DNA of 64,000 bases from Palsa-513 sp036510225 (GCA_036510225.1 DATCEH010000125.1:62001-126000), one strand, 5' to 3'. Shown: positions 8,947 through 17,398, counted from the stretch's first letter. Numbers and translations are program-made. The notes: generated by a model from the sequence alone, not told the origin.

Positions 8947-9350
8947 GGGAAGATGCCCAGGCGTTGAAGCATGGTCTGATCGCTGAAGTAGTGGCGAGCG
9001 TCGATGATCAGTCCGTCTTCGAGGCGATGGATCGCTCCGAATGGCGCGATCGCCGTTTGGTCTGCGAGGCAAAGCGTGCCGGCGGCGAGGACGCGCCCGT
9101 CGGCTGCGACTTCGACTGCCGAGAGGTCGATCTGCTGCTCGAGGCCTCCTGGGTCGAGCTGCGCGAACCATTCGCGGACGCCGTCATGGCCGTGGTATGC
9201 GCCGGCGCGCCCGTTGAGGCGCGGCGGGTGAAGTTCGATGTCGGGATGAAGAGGCGCGAGAAGGCCGTCGAGGTGGCGCGCGTTGAACGCGTCCATCCAC
9301 GCCGAGACGGCCTGTTCGGGCGCTATCGCGGCTCTAGTCAGTGACGCCAT
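8943..9350 (-). CDS. NTF2-like (SnoaL/ketosteroid-isomerase fold) protein
   Basis: This 135-residue single-domain protein has APEQAVSAWMDAFNARHLDGLLAPLHPDIELHPP at the start, GHDGVREWFAQL in the middle and DGLIIDARHYFSD near the end. That is the SnoaL-like NTF2 fold, used by small isomerases, hydrolases and binding proteins. The substrate cannot be predicted. It is the first intact gene of the NTF2-DUF2294-GGDEF operon, and its start overlaps the tail of a frameshifted STAS gene that may once have led the operon. Confidence 0.75.
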   Translation of the reverse strand: MASLTRAAIAPEQAVSAWMDAFNARHLDGLLAPLHPDIELHPPRLNGRAGAYHGHDGVREWFAQLDPGGLEQQIDLSAVEVAADGRVLAAGTLCLADQTAIAPFGAIHRLEDGLIIDARHYFSDQTMLQRLGIFP

Positions 9351-9807
9351 GGCGTCCCCGCGCGGCCGACCACAGACGGCATCTGCGCCACGCGAAGCTT
9401 GATCGCGTGCCAGTTTGGTCTCAATCGCGCCGTTGCGCTACTCGTGTGGCGCTTTGCGTGCGGGCGGGTAGGCACGAGCGCCGCGGCGGGCCCGAACGCG
9501 AGGTCCTCAGAGACCGTGACCAGGGCGAAGATACGCTCGACGTTGGCGGGGCCCCGCAGGGATGACCAGCCGATCGGCGAGCTGGCGGACGTGGATGCTC
9601 GCGCTAGCGATGACGTGTACGCCTGCGCTGTCGATGACGGGAGGGCGCCCAGGTCGAGCACTACGAGCCCGCGCTTGAGACGGCTTCGCGGAGCGTCAAC
9701 GCCAGCTGCGGTGCCGACGCGATGTCCAGCTCGCCGCGCGCGTGCATACAGATGGCGCGACCGAACAGCGCAGGCGACGTCACCGGTAAAGCACTTGAAT
9801 CGGGCAT
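9338..9807 (-). pseudogene. STAS-domain (anti-anti-sigma-like) gene, inactivated by frameshifts
   Basis: An ATG at 9807 opens MPDSSALP... with HARGELDIASAPQLALTLREAV, close to the intact paralogue at 14690-15148 (VAGELDIASAPKLELALREAL). The frame then ends at a TAG at 9661-9663. LVVLDLGALPS continues in a second frame, the STAS core IDSAGVHVIASASIH in a third, and LRGPANVERIFALVTVSEDLAFG returns to the second frame, ending at 9338. At least three small indels are needed to restore one frame, so it is a pseudogene unless the assembly is wrong. Confidence 0.8.
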
Positions 9808-9861
9808 GGGTACGGCCAGGGCGCGGCCCACAATGATCTTTCGGGGTTGGTGGAACCTCCG

Positions 9862-9952
9862 AAGTCAGATCCTGCTGCCCGCCCGCGCTGGGCCGGACCT
9901 CAGAATGAATGCCCTCTAGGGCTCATCGTACTCGAGTCGCGCAGCGGGCTGT
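9862..9952 (-). promoter_or_regulatory. Upstream region of the STAS pseudogene, duplicated upstream of the intact paralogue
   Basis: This segment (GAAGTCAGATCCTGCTGC ... ATCGTACTCGAGTCGCGCAG ... GGCTGT) aligns closely with 15182-15277, in the same position relative to the paralogous STAS gene. A Shine-Dalgarno-like GGAGGT follows on the minus strand at 9855-9860. The conservation suggests a shared promoter or control site copied with the gene. The rest of the gap to 10336 holds no gene that I can recognise. Confidence 0.5.
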
Positions 9953-10336
9953 CTGACCCGCGTGTCCGCCCTTCGCCGACAGTCGAACCCTGCTGCGTCA
10001 TGGATCCGGGAGCGGGCTGGCGGCGGCGTGCCGGCAAGAGGTCTCGTGGTCGTCGACGAGGTCGCTCCCAGCCACGACGAATCCCTACACTCGCGAGCCG
10101 CCCCTCGCGCTACCGAGCAGAGCCCTTTGCGCCCGCCATCGCCGGCGCGACGTCCTCGCACCATGATGGCTACGATGACAGTGGTGCATCCAGTCGCGTC
10201 CGGTTCCCCGCCGGGGGCGACGAGAGAAACCCCGTCCGTTGTGGAGGGCATCATCGTGAGGTCGGCCTGAGGGTGGCCGGCAGCACCGTTTGACTTCCGA
10301 GGACTCGCTTGGTGTCCGCGACCCCGGAGAATTCAA

Positions 10337-10774
10337 ATGCTTGAAGATGTGTCTGCTGCCCCGACGCTGGCGTTCTCGCAGGCCGCGCCGCCGAGCCTGC
10401 GCTGCGGATTGCGTGCCGATCGGCTTGGTGCGGCGTGGGTCGATGTGACGGGCGGAGTCGACCAGGCCAGCGCGCCGTCGCTTGTGCGGGTGCTCGATCG
10501 CGCTCGCGCCTGCGCGTGTCTGGTCATGCTCGACCTGCGCGCGGCGGTGCTCCTCGATGGCACCGGCGGGCGCGTCATCCGCGAGGCTGGCGCCCTGGCC
10601 CGGCGGCAAGGCCACGAGCTGGTCGTCGTGCAGGGCCGCGATCAGCCGGATGTGTCGTTCGCGCTGGCGGATGTGCCAGACGTCCGGGCCTGCTATCTCG
10701 ACGCGGGAGAACCGTCGATCCAAGCCCTCCTGCAGCTCGCGCGACCGACCGGCCCGGTGGTCAGCGCGGCGTGA
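10337..10774 (+). CDS. STAS-domain-like protein
   Basis: This 145-residue protein shows the alpha/beta STAS layout: WVDVTGGVDQASAPSLVRVLDRAR, then CLVMLDLRAAVLLDGTGGRVIREAGALARRQGHELVVVQG. In anti-sigma antagonists the phosphorylatable serine sits in D-S-[ST]-G. Here the equivalent is LLDGTGGRVI, so a threonine or no phosphorylation may apply. It leads a plus-strand operon and its stop overlaps the next start (GTGA). Partner kinase (SpoIIAB/RsbW-like) genes are not present nearby. Function is inferred from fold only. Confidence 0.65.
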   Translation: MLEDVSAAPTLAFSQAAPPSLRCGLRADRLGAAWVDVTGGVDQASAPSLVRVLDRARACACLVMLDLRAAVLLDGTGGRVIREAGALARRQGHELVVVQGRDQPDVSFALADVPDVRACYLDAGEPSIQALLQLARPTGPVVSAA

Positions 10775-11928
10775 GCGTCGCAGCTGGTTTGCGGCGAGCG
10801 GCGCCGTCAAGAAACAGGGCGGGGCTGGCCGTGGCTGCTGGCGCCGGGGTGGCTGCCGGGGTCCTGCTTGGCCGGACGATCGGTTCGGAGCAGGCGAGCT
10901 TCGCTCGGTTGGCGGGCTGGTCGATCGCCGGACCCGACGCGGCGGGCTGGGTCACCGACTTCCTCAACGCCGCGTACTACCGACGCGACCCCGCCGAGCG
11001 TGAGGTGGACGACCTGCGGCTGGCGTTCGCGATCGTCGCGACCTACTGGGAGCAAAAGCGCGGACGCAAGCTGCGTCTCGTCGACGTCGTTGCGTTTCAT
11101 CGCGCGTTCGGACGTCACCGCTTCGCTGGGTCGGACTCAAGCCGCGGCACGCTGCAGCGCGAGCAGCTGCTCGCGGGCGCGACGCGCCTGCTCGGTGACT
11201 GGTTCCCCGATGCCTACCGCGATGACGCGCGGCGCGGATACGGCATCGCGTTCCGCGCCCCGGAGGACAGGGAGCGCTTCCAGCCGGAGGCCCTGCTCGA
11301 GCTGGCGGACGTCGGCGCGCTGACGCCTGGCGTCGCGCCCGGTTCCGAGCAGGTCTGGCACACGTATTCGCCGGTCGAGGTCGACTCGGCTGAGCGGGTG
11401 ATCGCGGCTTTGTCGGCGACTGAGACGTGGCCGGACTATGCGACCGAGGTCGGTCGCTTCACGCCGTTGCGGAGCTCGCCGCTGCTGGGACAGACGTTCG
11501 AGATCGAGGTCGTCGCCGGGACGGCGTTCGGGCGCCCGGTCTTCCAGCGGGGTTACGTGACGGTCACGAGCCTCGTGACTCGCGATGACGAGTCGGCTCT
11601 CCGCGTGTACTTCGAGGAGCTCGAGGATGGACTCGCGAACTTCGGCTGCAACGAGCCGCGCGCTGTGGCCGACGGTGGGGAGCCGATCCTCGGCTTGGAC
11701 CTGACTGCGCACGAGGGGCATTTCATGGGCCACGGGAAGAACCGGCTGCTGATCTTCCGCCACGACGGGCGCGACTTCGTGCGCGCGGCGGGGACGTGGG
11801 ATCCGATGCTCTGGCACGTGGCGAGCATGTACGCGCTTGCCGGCCGCGAAGCGCAGCACGCGTTCTGGGGCGACGGCGCGATCGTGCCCCGGAGCATGCT
11901 CCACCAACTCGCCCTCGCAACCGCCTGA
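10771..11928 (+). CDS. Conserved hypothetical protein with one N-terminal membrane segment
   Basis: The GTG at 10771 overlaps the preceding stop and gives about 385 residues. An Ala/Gly/Val-rich stretch (AGLAVAAGAGVAAGVLLG, residues ~15-35) may anchor it. The remainder is soluble, with an N-terminal helical part (ADVVAFHRAFGRHRF region) and a C-terminal beta-rich part (GQTFEIEVVAGTAFGRPVFQ, GYVTVTSLVT) ending in a trailing helix. I do not recognise the family. Its stop overlaps the start of an FAD oxidoreductase (TGATG), so the two are probably functionally linked. Confidence 0.6.
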   Translation: MSVAAGLRRAAPSRNRAGLAVAAGAGVAAGVLLGRTIGSEQASFARLAGWSIAGPDAAGWVTDFLNAAYYRRDPAEREVDDLRLAFAIVATYWEQKRGRKLRLVDVVAFHRAFGRHRFAGSDSSRGTLQREQLLAGATRLLGDWFPDAYRDDARRGYGIAFRAPEDRERFQPEALLELADVGALTPGVAPGSEQVWHTYSPVEVDSAERVIAALSATETWPDYATEVGRFTPLRSSPLLGQTFEIEVVAGTAFGRPVFQRGYVTVTSLVTRDDESALRVYFEELEDGLANFGCNEPRAVADGGEPILGLDLTAHEGHFMGHGKNRLLIFRHDGRDFVRAAGTWDPMLWHVASMYALAGREAQHAFWGDGAIVPRSMLHQLALATA

Positions 11929-13481
11929 TGGACTACGACGCGCTGATCATCGGATCGGGACCGAACGGGTTGACGGCTGCGATCCGCCTCGCACGGGCCG
12001 GGCGCCGCGTCCTCGTGCTCGAGGCCGCCGACCGACCCGGCGGCGCCGTCGTCACCGAGCAGCTGACGCTGCCGGGCTTCCTCCACGACACGTTCTCCTC
12101 CGTCTACCCGGCGGCCGCCGCGTCGCCGGTCTACGCGGACATGCCGCTCGAGCGCCACGGCCTGCGCTGGATCCACCCCGCCGTATGCATGGCCCACCCG
12201 GTCTCAGCCGACGGAGCCGCGATCGGCCTCTACCGCGACCTTGACCGGACCGCGGCGAGCATCGACGCGCTCTGCCCCGGCGACGGCGCTCACTGGCACG
12301 ACTTCGCCGCGCCGTTCGTCGAGAACTTCGACGCCCTGCGCCTGACGATGCTCGCGGGATTTCCCCCGCTCGCCGGGCCCGCGCGCCTGCTCGCCGGAAT
12401 CGGCGTCCGCGGGATGGTCGACTTCGTGCGACTCCTCCTGATGCCCGCCCAAGCGCTCGGCGAGGAACTCTTCCAGGGCACCGCCGCCCAGGCCTGGCTC
12501 TACGGGGCCGCGATGCATTCCGATGTCCCGCCGCCCGGCAGCGGCTCGGCGATCGCCGCCGCCTATCTCAACCTGCTCGGACACGGCGCCGGCTGGCCGA
12601 GCCCCGAGGGCGGCGCCGGCCGGCTGGCCGCGGCGCTCGTCGGCTACCTCGAGTCCCAGAACGGCCACGTGCGGACCGCGGCGACCGTCGCACGAATCGC
12701 CTCCGAGCGCGGCCGCGTCGTCGGCGTCGAGCTGACCGGCGGCGAGCGGATCACCGCCCCGCAGGTGATCGCCAACGTAATGCCCCACGCACTCCTGCGC
12801 CTGACCGGCGACGACCTCGGCGGACGCTACGCGCAGGCGCTCGGACGCTACCGCTACGGCCCCTCCACGCTGAAGATCGACTGGGCACTCAACGGACCGA
12901 TCCCCTGGACCTCAGCGATCGTGCGCGACGCCGGCACGGTCCATGTCGGCGGCGACGCGGCCGAAGTACTCGCGACGACGTCGAGCACCGAAGGACTGCC
13001 CGAACGCCCCTTCCTCCTGCTCGGACAGCAATCGCTCGCCGACCCCTCGCGCGCACCGGCCGGCAAGCACACGGCCTGGGCATACACCCACGGCCCACAA
13101 AGCACCGACTGGGCGACCGAGCAGGCACGCCACGTCGACCGCGTCGAAGCCCAGGTCGAGCGCTTCGCTCCGGGCTTCCGCGAGCGCATCCTCGCACGCC
13201 ACGTGCTCGGCCCACGAGACCTCGAGCGACGCAACCAGAACCTCGTCGGCGGCGACGTCGGCGGCGGCAGCTACACCCTCGACCAAGTCGTCTTCCGACC
13301 GGTCCCGTCGCTCAGCCCGTACCGCACGCCGCTCCGCGGCCTCTACCTGACCGGCGCGGCGACCTTCCCCGGCGGAGCCGCCCACGGCGTGTGCGGCCAC
13401 GCCGCAGCCGGCCTCGTGCTAACCGAAGACCGCTTGAGAGGCGGGCCGATCCAACGCAAACGGACCGCGAAACCGAGGTAA
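11928..13481 (+). CDS. Phytoene dehydrogenase-like FAD-dependent oxidoreductase
   Basis: This protein of about 517 residues starts MDYDALIIGSGPNGLTAAIRL, a perfect N-terminal Rossmann dinucleotide fold, followed by VLVLEAADRPGGAVVTEQ. The C-terminal FAD-closing segment is LYLTGAATFPGGAAHGVCGHAAA. This layout is the CrtI/COG1233 family. Members desaturate carotenoids or oxidise other hydrophobic substrates. No carotenoid genes accompany it, so the substrate is unknown. The ATG at 11928 was chosen because it overlaps the upstream stop and begins exactly at the Rossmann fold. Confidence 0.87.
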   Translation: MDYDALIIGSGPNGLTAAIRLARAGRRVLVLEAADRPGGAVVTEQLTLPGFLHDTFSSVYPAAAASPVYADMPLERHGLRWIHPAVCMAHPVSADGAAIGLYRDLDRTAASIDALCPGDGAHWHDFAAPFVENFDALRLTMLAGFPPLAGPARLLAGIGVRGMVDFVRLLLMPAQALGEELFQGTAAQAWLYGAAMHSDVPPPGSGSAIAAAYLNLLGHGAGWPSPEGGAGRLAAALVGYLESQNGHVRTAATVARIASERGRVVGVELTGGERITAPQVIANVMPHALLRLTGDDLGGRYAQALGRYRYGPSTLKIDWALNGPIPWTSAIVRDAGTVHVGGDAAEVLATTSSTEGLPERPFLLLGQQSLADPSRAPAGKHTAWAYTHGPQSTDWATEQARHVDRVEAQVERFAPGFRERILARHVLGPRDLERRNQNLVGGDVGGGSYTLDQVVFRPVPSLSPYRTPLRGLYLTGAATFPGGAAHGVCGHAAAGLVLTEDRLRGGPIQRKRTAKPR

Positions 13482-13593
13482 GCGAGCCTGCCCGCAGCTG
13501 AAGTCATGGACGAAGACGAGCTTACGAGGAGCGATCGCGAAGACCCAGGGAAGTCCCGTCGTGCTCCGCGACGCTGATGCTCACGATCGAGAG

Positions 13594-13752
13594 TCAGTAG
13601 TAATGGCGGCGACCACCGACAGCGCGCCCCATCCCGCCGAGAACCGCCAGGATCACGCCGATGATCAGCACGATGATGCCGATAGCCCACAACACGGCGA
13701 GCTTCGGGATCAGAAGCGCTGCGATAAGAAGGATTACGCCCAAGGCAATCAT
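13594..13752 (-). CDS. DUF6131-type small membrane protein
   Basis: This 52-residue protein (MIALGVILLIAALLI ... AVLGGMGRAVGGRRHYY) has two short hydrophobic helices and the conserved C-terminal GGRRHYY/W tail of an actinobacterial family of tiny membrane proteins (DUF6131). Function is unknown. The internal ATG at 13752 is preferred over an upstream start because the family begins there. Confidence 0.75.
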   Translation of the reverse strand: MIALGVILLIAALLIPKLAVLWAIGIIVLIIGVILAVLGGMGRAVGGRRHYY

Positions 13753-14197
13753 AGGTCTGGTGACCTTCCTGGCCGCCAAGAGGCGGCCGTCGGGGAGACT
13801 GAGCGCACGCTCTGATCGTCGCGGCTCGTACTCCACCACGGGGAATACCCGAGTTCGTGCGGGAGCAAACGTGGTAGTTCGACAGTCGTCGCGATCGCGC
13901 GAAACGTGGTGGTAGAACTCCGCGTACAGCGCGGCGTCGCGGCGGAGATCACCAGCGGCAGGCTGGGTCCGTCCAACGAGCCGTAGTCAGACTTCATACC
14001 GTCCCGGCCAGAGCGTTGGCCGGCTTGCGCGTCGCGTTGGCGTGCATGTCGCGGATCTCTTGTGTGGCGTGTGATGGTCGCAGCCGGTACGCGATCATCT
14101 AGCGCGAGCGAGCTGGGACGTGCCGTGGCGCGGTGAACCGCCGCACCCACCGGCCGGCCGGGCGGGCCCCGGCCGGTGGGAGTGGTCGAGCCACTCG
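13753..14197. other. Stretch without recognisable genes
   Basis: About 445 bases between the small membrane protein and the hypothetical gene on the same strand. Frames are short and show no family signature. It may contain promoters for the minus-strand DUF6131 gene, but I see no clear element. Confidence 0.4.
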
Positions 14198-14506
14198 TTA
14201 GGCGGGCGGAGCGCCGCGGGGCGTGCGGCCCGCTCCGGCGCGAGCCGGGCTTTCCGGGTCAACGAACTCGGGGTCACCACTCGGCGCCGCGGGCTCGACG
14301 CGATCACCGTTGGCGGCTGGGGTCGCGCCGAACTCGGTGTGATCGGGGTGCCCACCATCGGTGTAGGACGCCTCGCCCGAGAGGCCGTTCTGGCCCGTGA
14401 TGCCGCCCGATCCTGGAGCGGCGTCCTTCACGCGACCATCCGCGTACGCATGCAGAGTGGTGACTGGGGCTGTCTCGGTCTTCTGGTTACCGGCTTCGTC
14501 AGGCAT
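14198..14506 (-). CDS. Small hydrophilic hypothetical protein
   Basis: This 102-residue protein starts MPDEAGNQKTETAPVTTLHA and ends in a disordered Pro/Ala/Gly-rich tail. The start is decided by a strong Shine-Dalgarno (AAGGAGGGCTCT directly before the ATG at 14506). No domain is recognised; composition suggests an intrinsically disordered, stress-type protein. A short frame upstream (14499-14693) has no ribosome site and is not called. Confidence 0.5.
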   Translation of the reverse strand: MPDEAGNQKTETAPVTTLHAYADGRVKDAAPGSGGITGQNGLSGEASYTDGGHPDHTEFGATPAANGDRVEPAAPSGDPEFVDPESPARAGAGRTPRGAPPA

Positions 14507-14689
14507 AGAGCCCTCCTTGGTCAACTTCGGTTGGTGGCGCCGTGTCGCTGCCTGCTGCGGCGCCTTGCGCGACGACTGATGTGACTGGGGGTGCGTGCGG
14601 TCCGGTGGCTGCTTGGTGGCGCTGCGCTGCCAAGACCGCTTGGACTGCTCTGGTGCGGAGCGTCATCGTCACGTTGTATGGAACGACGC

Positions 14690-15148
14690 TCATCTTGAGA
14701 GTGCCCGCAAAACGGGCGGGCTACGCACCGGGCCTGATCGCCGGCGTCGCGATGGCTCGACGCAGACCGGCTCGAGGCAATCAGCGCGGGCGAATTCGAG
14801 CTGCTCAAAGTTCCCGGTGAGCGTGAAGATGCGATCGACGTTCTCGGGCCCCCGCAGAGTCACGAGGCGGCGCGCGAGCGCCTGGGCGCGGATGCTTGCG
14901 TTGACGATCGCGTGAACGCCCGAGCTGTCGATGAACGCGAGATCGCGCAGGTCAAGGACAACCAGGCGCGCGAGCAGCAGCGCTTCGCGCAGAGCCAGCT
15001 CCAGCTTGGGAGCGCTCGCGATGTCCAGCTCACCGGCGACATGCACGCAGACAGAATCCGGATCGCCGTTGACCCGCGGGCACTCGAACACCACCGGAAG
15101 CGCCGACGGTTCGGCGGTTGAAGCTGACGCGGCCTGGGTAGAGAACAT
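14690..15148 (-). CDS. STAS-domain anti-anti-sigma-type protein
   Basis: This 152-residue protein carries a clean STAS domain: VCVHVAGELDIASAPKLELALREAL, then LVVLDLRDLAFIDSSGVHAIVNASIRA and TLRGPENVDRIFTLTG. The phosphoacceptor loop DSSG is intact, so it could act in a partner-switch with an HATPase kinase, though none is encoded here. The ATG at 15148 follows GGAGGTCGTTCG. It is the intact paralogue of the pseudogene at 9338-9807 and shares its upstream region. A basic Arg-rich tail is present. Confidence 0.85.
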   Translation of the reverse strand: MFSTQAASASTAEPSALPVVFECPRVNGDPDSVCVHVAGELDIASAPKLELALREALLLARLVVLDLRDLAFIDSSGVHAIVNASIRAQALARRLVTLRGPENVDRIFTLTGNFEQLEFARADCLEPVCVEPSRRRRSGPVRSPPVLRALSR

Positions 15149-15181
15149 CGAACGACCTCCGGGGCTGTTAGAGAAACCCTC

Positions 15182-15277
15182 AGAAAGTCAGATCGTGCTG
15201 CGCGCCGCTGCTTGGGCCCACATCACGATAGATGCCCTCCAGTAACCGTATCGTACTCCTCCCGCGCAGCGAGGCTG
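15182..15277 (-). promoter_or_regulatory. Upstream region of the STAS gene, paralogous to 9862-9952
   Basis: The segment runs GAAAGTCAGATCGTGCTGC ... ATAGATGCCCTCCAGT ... ATCGTACTCCTCCCGCGCAG ... GGCTGT and is clearly homologous to the leader of the frameshifted STAS gene. It probably contains the promoter. The duplication of gene plus leader shows that the whole unit was copied. Confidence 0.5.
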
Positions 15278-15332
15278 TTACGCCTGGATGTCGATCGCCG
15301 CGCTCAACGCCAGCGAAGCGGATCGTCATCGG

Positions 15333-15752
15333 TCAGGCGGCGACGGGCGCTTCGCGCCCGGGGAGCTCGTGATCGTCGACCAAGTCGGTCGGCGCAAGGA
15401 TGAAAACCTCGCACATGATGTCCGGATCCTGCTGATTTCCGCTCATGAAGCCAATCACCTGCCGGCCCGTCGCCCCCTCGATGACCGCGACGAACCGGTC
15501 ACGCATCAGCTCCTGAAACTCCATTCGCTGCGCGATCACCGACGCGCCGCGCCCGCCCTCCAACAGCGTCTGCTCCACCCGTGAGAAGCCGCCGCGCAGA
15601 AGACAGACGACAAGATCGTCCTCGAAATAGGATTTCGCGCGAGTCGGTCCGCGGCCGTAGAACTCGCGCAGCAACCCGACCATTCCGTCCGAGATCGCCG
15701 TCAACACGTCGCCGTGGGTGCCCAGGGTGCTCTTAGCGTCTCGTTTGCTCAT
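15333..15752 (-). CDS. DUF2294 / MpsC-like protein (copy 2)
   Basis: This 139-residue protein (MSKRDAKSTLGTHGDVLTAI ... LLREFYGRGPTRAKSYFEDDLVVCLLRGGFSRVEQTLLEGG) ends with an acidic PTDLVDDHELPGREAP tail. The YGRGP-x-x-AK-x-Y motif and DDL strand match DUF2294 and copy 1 at 8368-8946, but this version lacks the long N-terminal extension. The ATG at 15752 is used; a TTG at 15785 is possible. It sits upstream of the STAS gene, so DUF2294 and STAS occur together twice in this element. Confidence 0.72.
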   Translation of the reverse strand: MSKRDAKSTLGTHGDVLTAISDGMVGLLREFYGRGPTRAKSYFEDDLVVCLLRGGFSRVEQTLLEGGRGASVIAQRMEFQELMRDRFVAVIEGATGRQVIGFMSGNQQDPDIMCEVFILAPTDLVDDHELPGREAPVAA

Positions 15753-15941
15753 CGTGGACTCGGTTGCGCCGGCGGGGCGAGACAACCGGGATCATAAATC
15801 AGCCGGGCCCCGCCCGGTCTGCGGCAAGCAGCACGACAGGCGGCGGCAACGACCAATCGGCGCGCGAGCCGCCGGCAGGGAGCCCTGCTTGCTGCGCACC
15901 GGTTGATCCGCTTTTGGGGTGCCGCTGCGATGTAACGTGGA

Positions 15942-16352
15942 ATGAGCTCGACGCGCCAGCGGTTCTTGCGCATCGAGAACCAGACTCATCAACAGCTGGT
16001 GCTGCACAGCATCAGCGCCCTGCGGATCGCCGTCCGCGCCGTTTCCTGGGCTTCGGGGTCCCAAGTCCCTCCCGTCAGCCCGGCGCAGAACCTGACCGAG
16101 GCAACCACGCATATCCTCGTCCTCGTCCTCGTCCTCGTCCCCGGCCGCGTCGCGCTGATCGAGATCGCGACGCTTACCGAGGCTTGCCGGGCTCATCGCT
16201 CTGGTGATGTCTTCGCGATCGTGCCGGGGATCCGCGCCCTCACTCCCGGCTCCGGCATCGTCGGCACCACCATCCTCGCCGTCGCCCTGGTCTTCACCGT
16301 CGCGCTCGGCTCGCTCGTAGCGCGGCACGCAAACACCCGCCCTCACCAGTAG
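15942..16352 (+). CDS. Doubtful hypothetical protein
   Basis: A frame of 136 codons starts near MSSTRQRFLRIENQTHQQL. It contains a run of Val-Leu codons produced by a CCTCGT repeat (about 16108-16139) and a C-terminal hydrophobic segment (TTILAVALVFTVALGSLVARH). It precedes the DUF1345 gene by 11 bp and could be coupled to it, but there is no family match and the opposite strand is also open. Treat as low confidence. Confidence 0.3.
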   Translation: MSSTRQRFLRIENQTHQQLVLHSISALRIAVRAVSWASGSQVPPVSPAQNLTEATTHILVLVLVLVPGRVALIEIATLTEACRAHRSGDVFAIVPGIRALTPGSGIVGTTILAVALVFTVALGSLVARHANTRPHQ

Positions 16353-16363
16353 GTTTCGCAGCC

Positions 16364-17047
16364 TTGGACAAGAGGCCAAAACCGTTGGCGGCGACCGCCT
16401 CGGTCGGCCATGGACCGGGCGGCCCACCGGTCACGGTCCGCGTCGCCATCTCCGCCGGCGTCGGCGTACTCACCGCCGTCGTGACCGGCGTCTTCGCCCC
16501 GATCTGGGTCGTACCGCTCGCGTCCTGGGGCCTCGCGGCGATCATCTTCGTGGTCTGGATGTGGCGCTCGATCTGGCCGCTCAGCCCGGAGCTGACCGCC
16601 CAACGATCGCGAAGCGAGAATCCCGGCCGGGCGACGACCGATCTCCTCCTGATCGGCGCAAGCATCGTCAGCCTGCTCGCCGTCGGCCTGGTCCTCGTCA
16701 AGGCCAACCAGAGCACCGGACTCGAGCGGGGATTCCTCGTCAGCCTGTGCGCCGCGAGCATCGTCCTCTCCTGGGCGGTCGTCCACACGGTGTTCAGCCT
16801 GCGCTACGCCAAGATGTACTACTCCGGGGAGCCCGGGGGCATCGACTTCAACGAGGACGACCCTCCCGGCTTCGCCGACTTCGCGTACCTCGCGCTGACA
16901 ATCGGGATGACCTACCAGGTCTCCGACACCAACCTCGAGAGCAAGGCGATCCGCCGGACCGCCGTGCGCCACGCGCTGCTCTCATTCGCCTTCGGGACGC
17001 TGATCATCGCGACCACGATCAACCTCGTCGCCGGGCTCGGCAAGTAG
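16364..17047 (+). CDS. DUF1345 family membrane protein
   Basis: This protein of about 227 residues has four hydrophobic helices and the DUF1345 signature region: LSWAVVHTVFSLRYAKMYYS, then DDPPGFADFAYLALTIGMTYQVSDT. The end is LLSFAFGTLIIATTINLVAGL. A TTG at 16364 is the only start giving the full N-terminus. Function of the family is unknown; it is an inner-membrane protein. It is the last intact gene before the transposase remnant. Confidence 0.8.
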   Translation: MDKRPKPLAATASVGHGPGGPPVTVRVAISAGVGVLTAVVTGVFAPIWVVPLASWGLAAIIFVVWMWRSIWPLSPELTAQRSRSENPGRATTDLLLIGASIVSLLAVGLVLVKANQSTGLERGFLVSLCAASIVLSWAVVHTVFSLRYAKMYYSGEPGGIDFNEDDPPGFADFAYLALTIGMTYQVSDTNLESKAIRRTAVRHALLSFAFGTLIIATTINLVAGLGK

Positions 17048-17188
17048 CGCGACAATCGCCGCCGCTTCAGGCGCTTGCCCTCCACGCCGTTGCGACCGGC
17101 GTTCACGAGCCGTCTCTGAGAAACCACCCGCCACCCGTCGCGCGCCTCCGAGAGCAGCAGTCTACGAGCTGAGTGGGGTCACCGTACA

Positions 17189-17365
17189 TGGACGACGCCC
17201 GTCGGCCACCTCCCCAGCAACGCCGGCGAGATCAACGACGAGCACCTCGCCCGGCTCTCTCCGCTGCAGCACGAGCACGTCCTGATGCTCGGGACGTTTC
17301 CCTTCACGTTGCCTCACGAGCTCGCTGCTGGCCAGCGCCAACAGCTGCTCATCGGCGTCGCTTAG
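17189..17365 (+). pseudogene. tnpA: Tn3-family transposase TnpA, C-terminal remnant
   Basis: The frame WTTPVGHLPSNAGEINDEHL, then LARLSPLQHEHVLMLGTF, then PFTLPHELAAGQ, ending at TAG 17363-17365, matches the extreme C-terminus of Tn3 transposases (typically ...LARLSPLGxEHINxLGRYSF...). The catalytic DDE domain and everything upstream are missing. The stop lies inside the right inverted repeat, exactly where Tn3-family tnpA genes end. The upstream 140 bases show no continuation. Confidence 0.82.
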
Positions 17366-17398
17366 CGTGCGTTCCTGTTCCGTTGCTACCGGAAGGCC
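17361..17398 (-). repeat. Right 38-bp terminal inverted repeat of the Tn3-like element
   Basis: The reverse complement starts GGCCTTCCGGTAGCAACGGA and ends ACGCACGCTAAG. It matches the left repeat with about five mismatches. It directly abuts the second GGTTC target copy. Confidence 0.92.

Larger units (their letters stand above)
4608..17398. mobile_element. Tn3-family-like transposon (12.8 kb) inserted in tniQ, transposase decayed
   Basis: The element is bounded by 38-bp inverted repeats (4608-4645 and 17361-17398) and flanked by the perfect 5-bp duplication GGTTC. The repeats align position for position with the Tn3 consensus end, including TGGAAC at positions 17-22 and ACG near the inner edge, but start with GGCC rather than GGGG. 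The last ~58 codons of a Tn3-type TnpA run into the right repeat. The rest of the transposase and any intact resolvase are absent, so the copy is non-autonomous. Cargo covers metal transport, cyclic-di-GMP, STAS, DUF2294 and FAD-oxidoreductase genes. The host reading frame (tniQ) is restored by excision in silico. Confidence 0.9.

Noticed and set aside
10435..10770. N-terminal extension of the membrane-anchored hypothetical gene into the STAS gene
   Set aside because: The extension overlaps the STAS coding sequence completely. The GTG at 10771 overlapping the STAS stop explains the start better.
16108..16139. CCTCGT hexamer run as a CRISPR or satellite array
   Set aside because: It is a simple low-complexity run of about five units inside a doubtful frame, without spacers.
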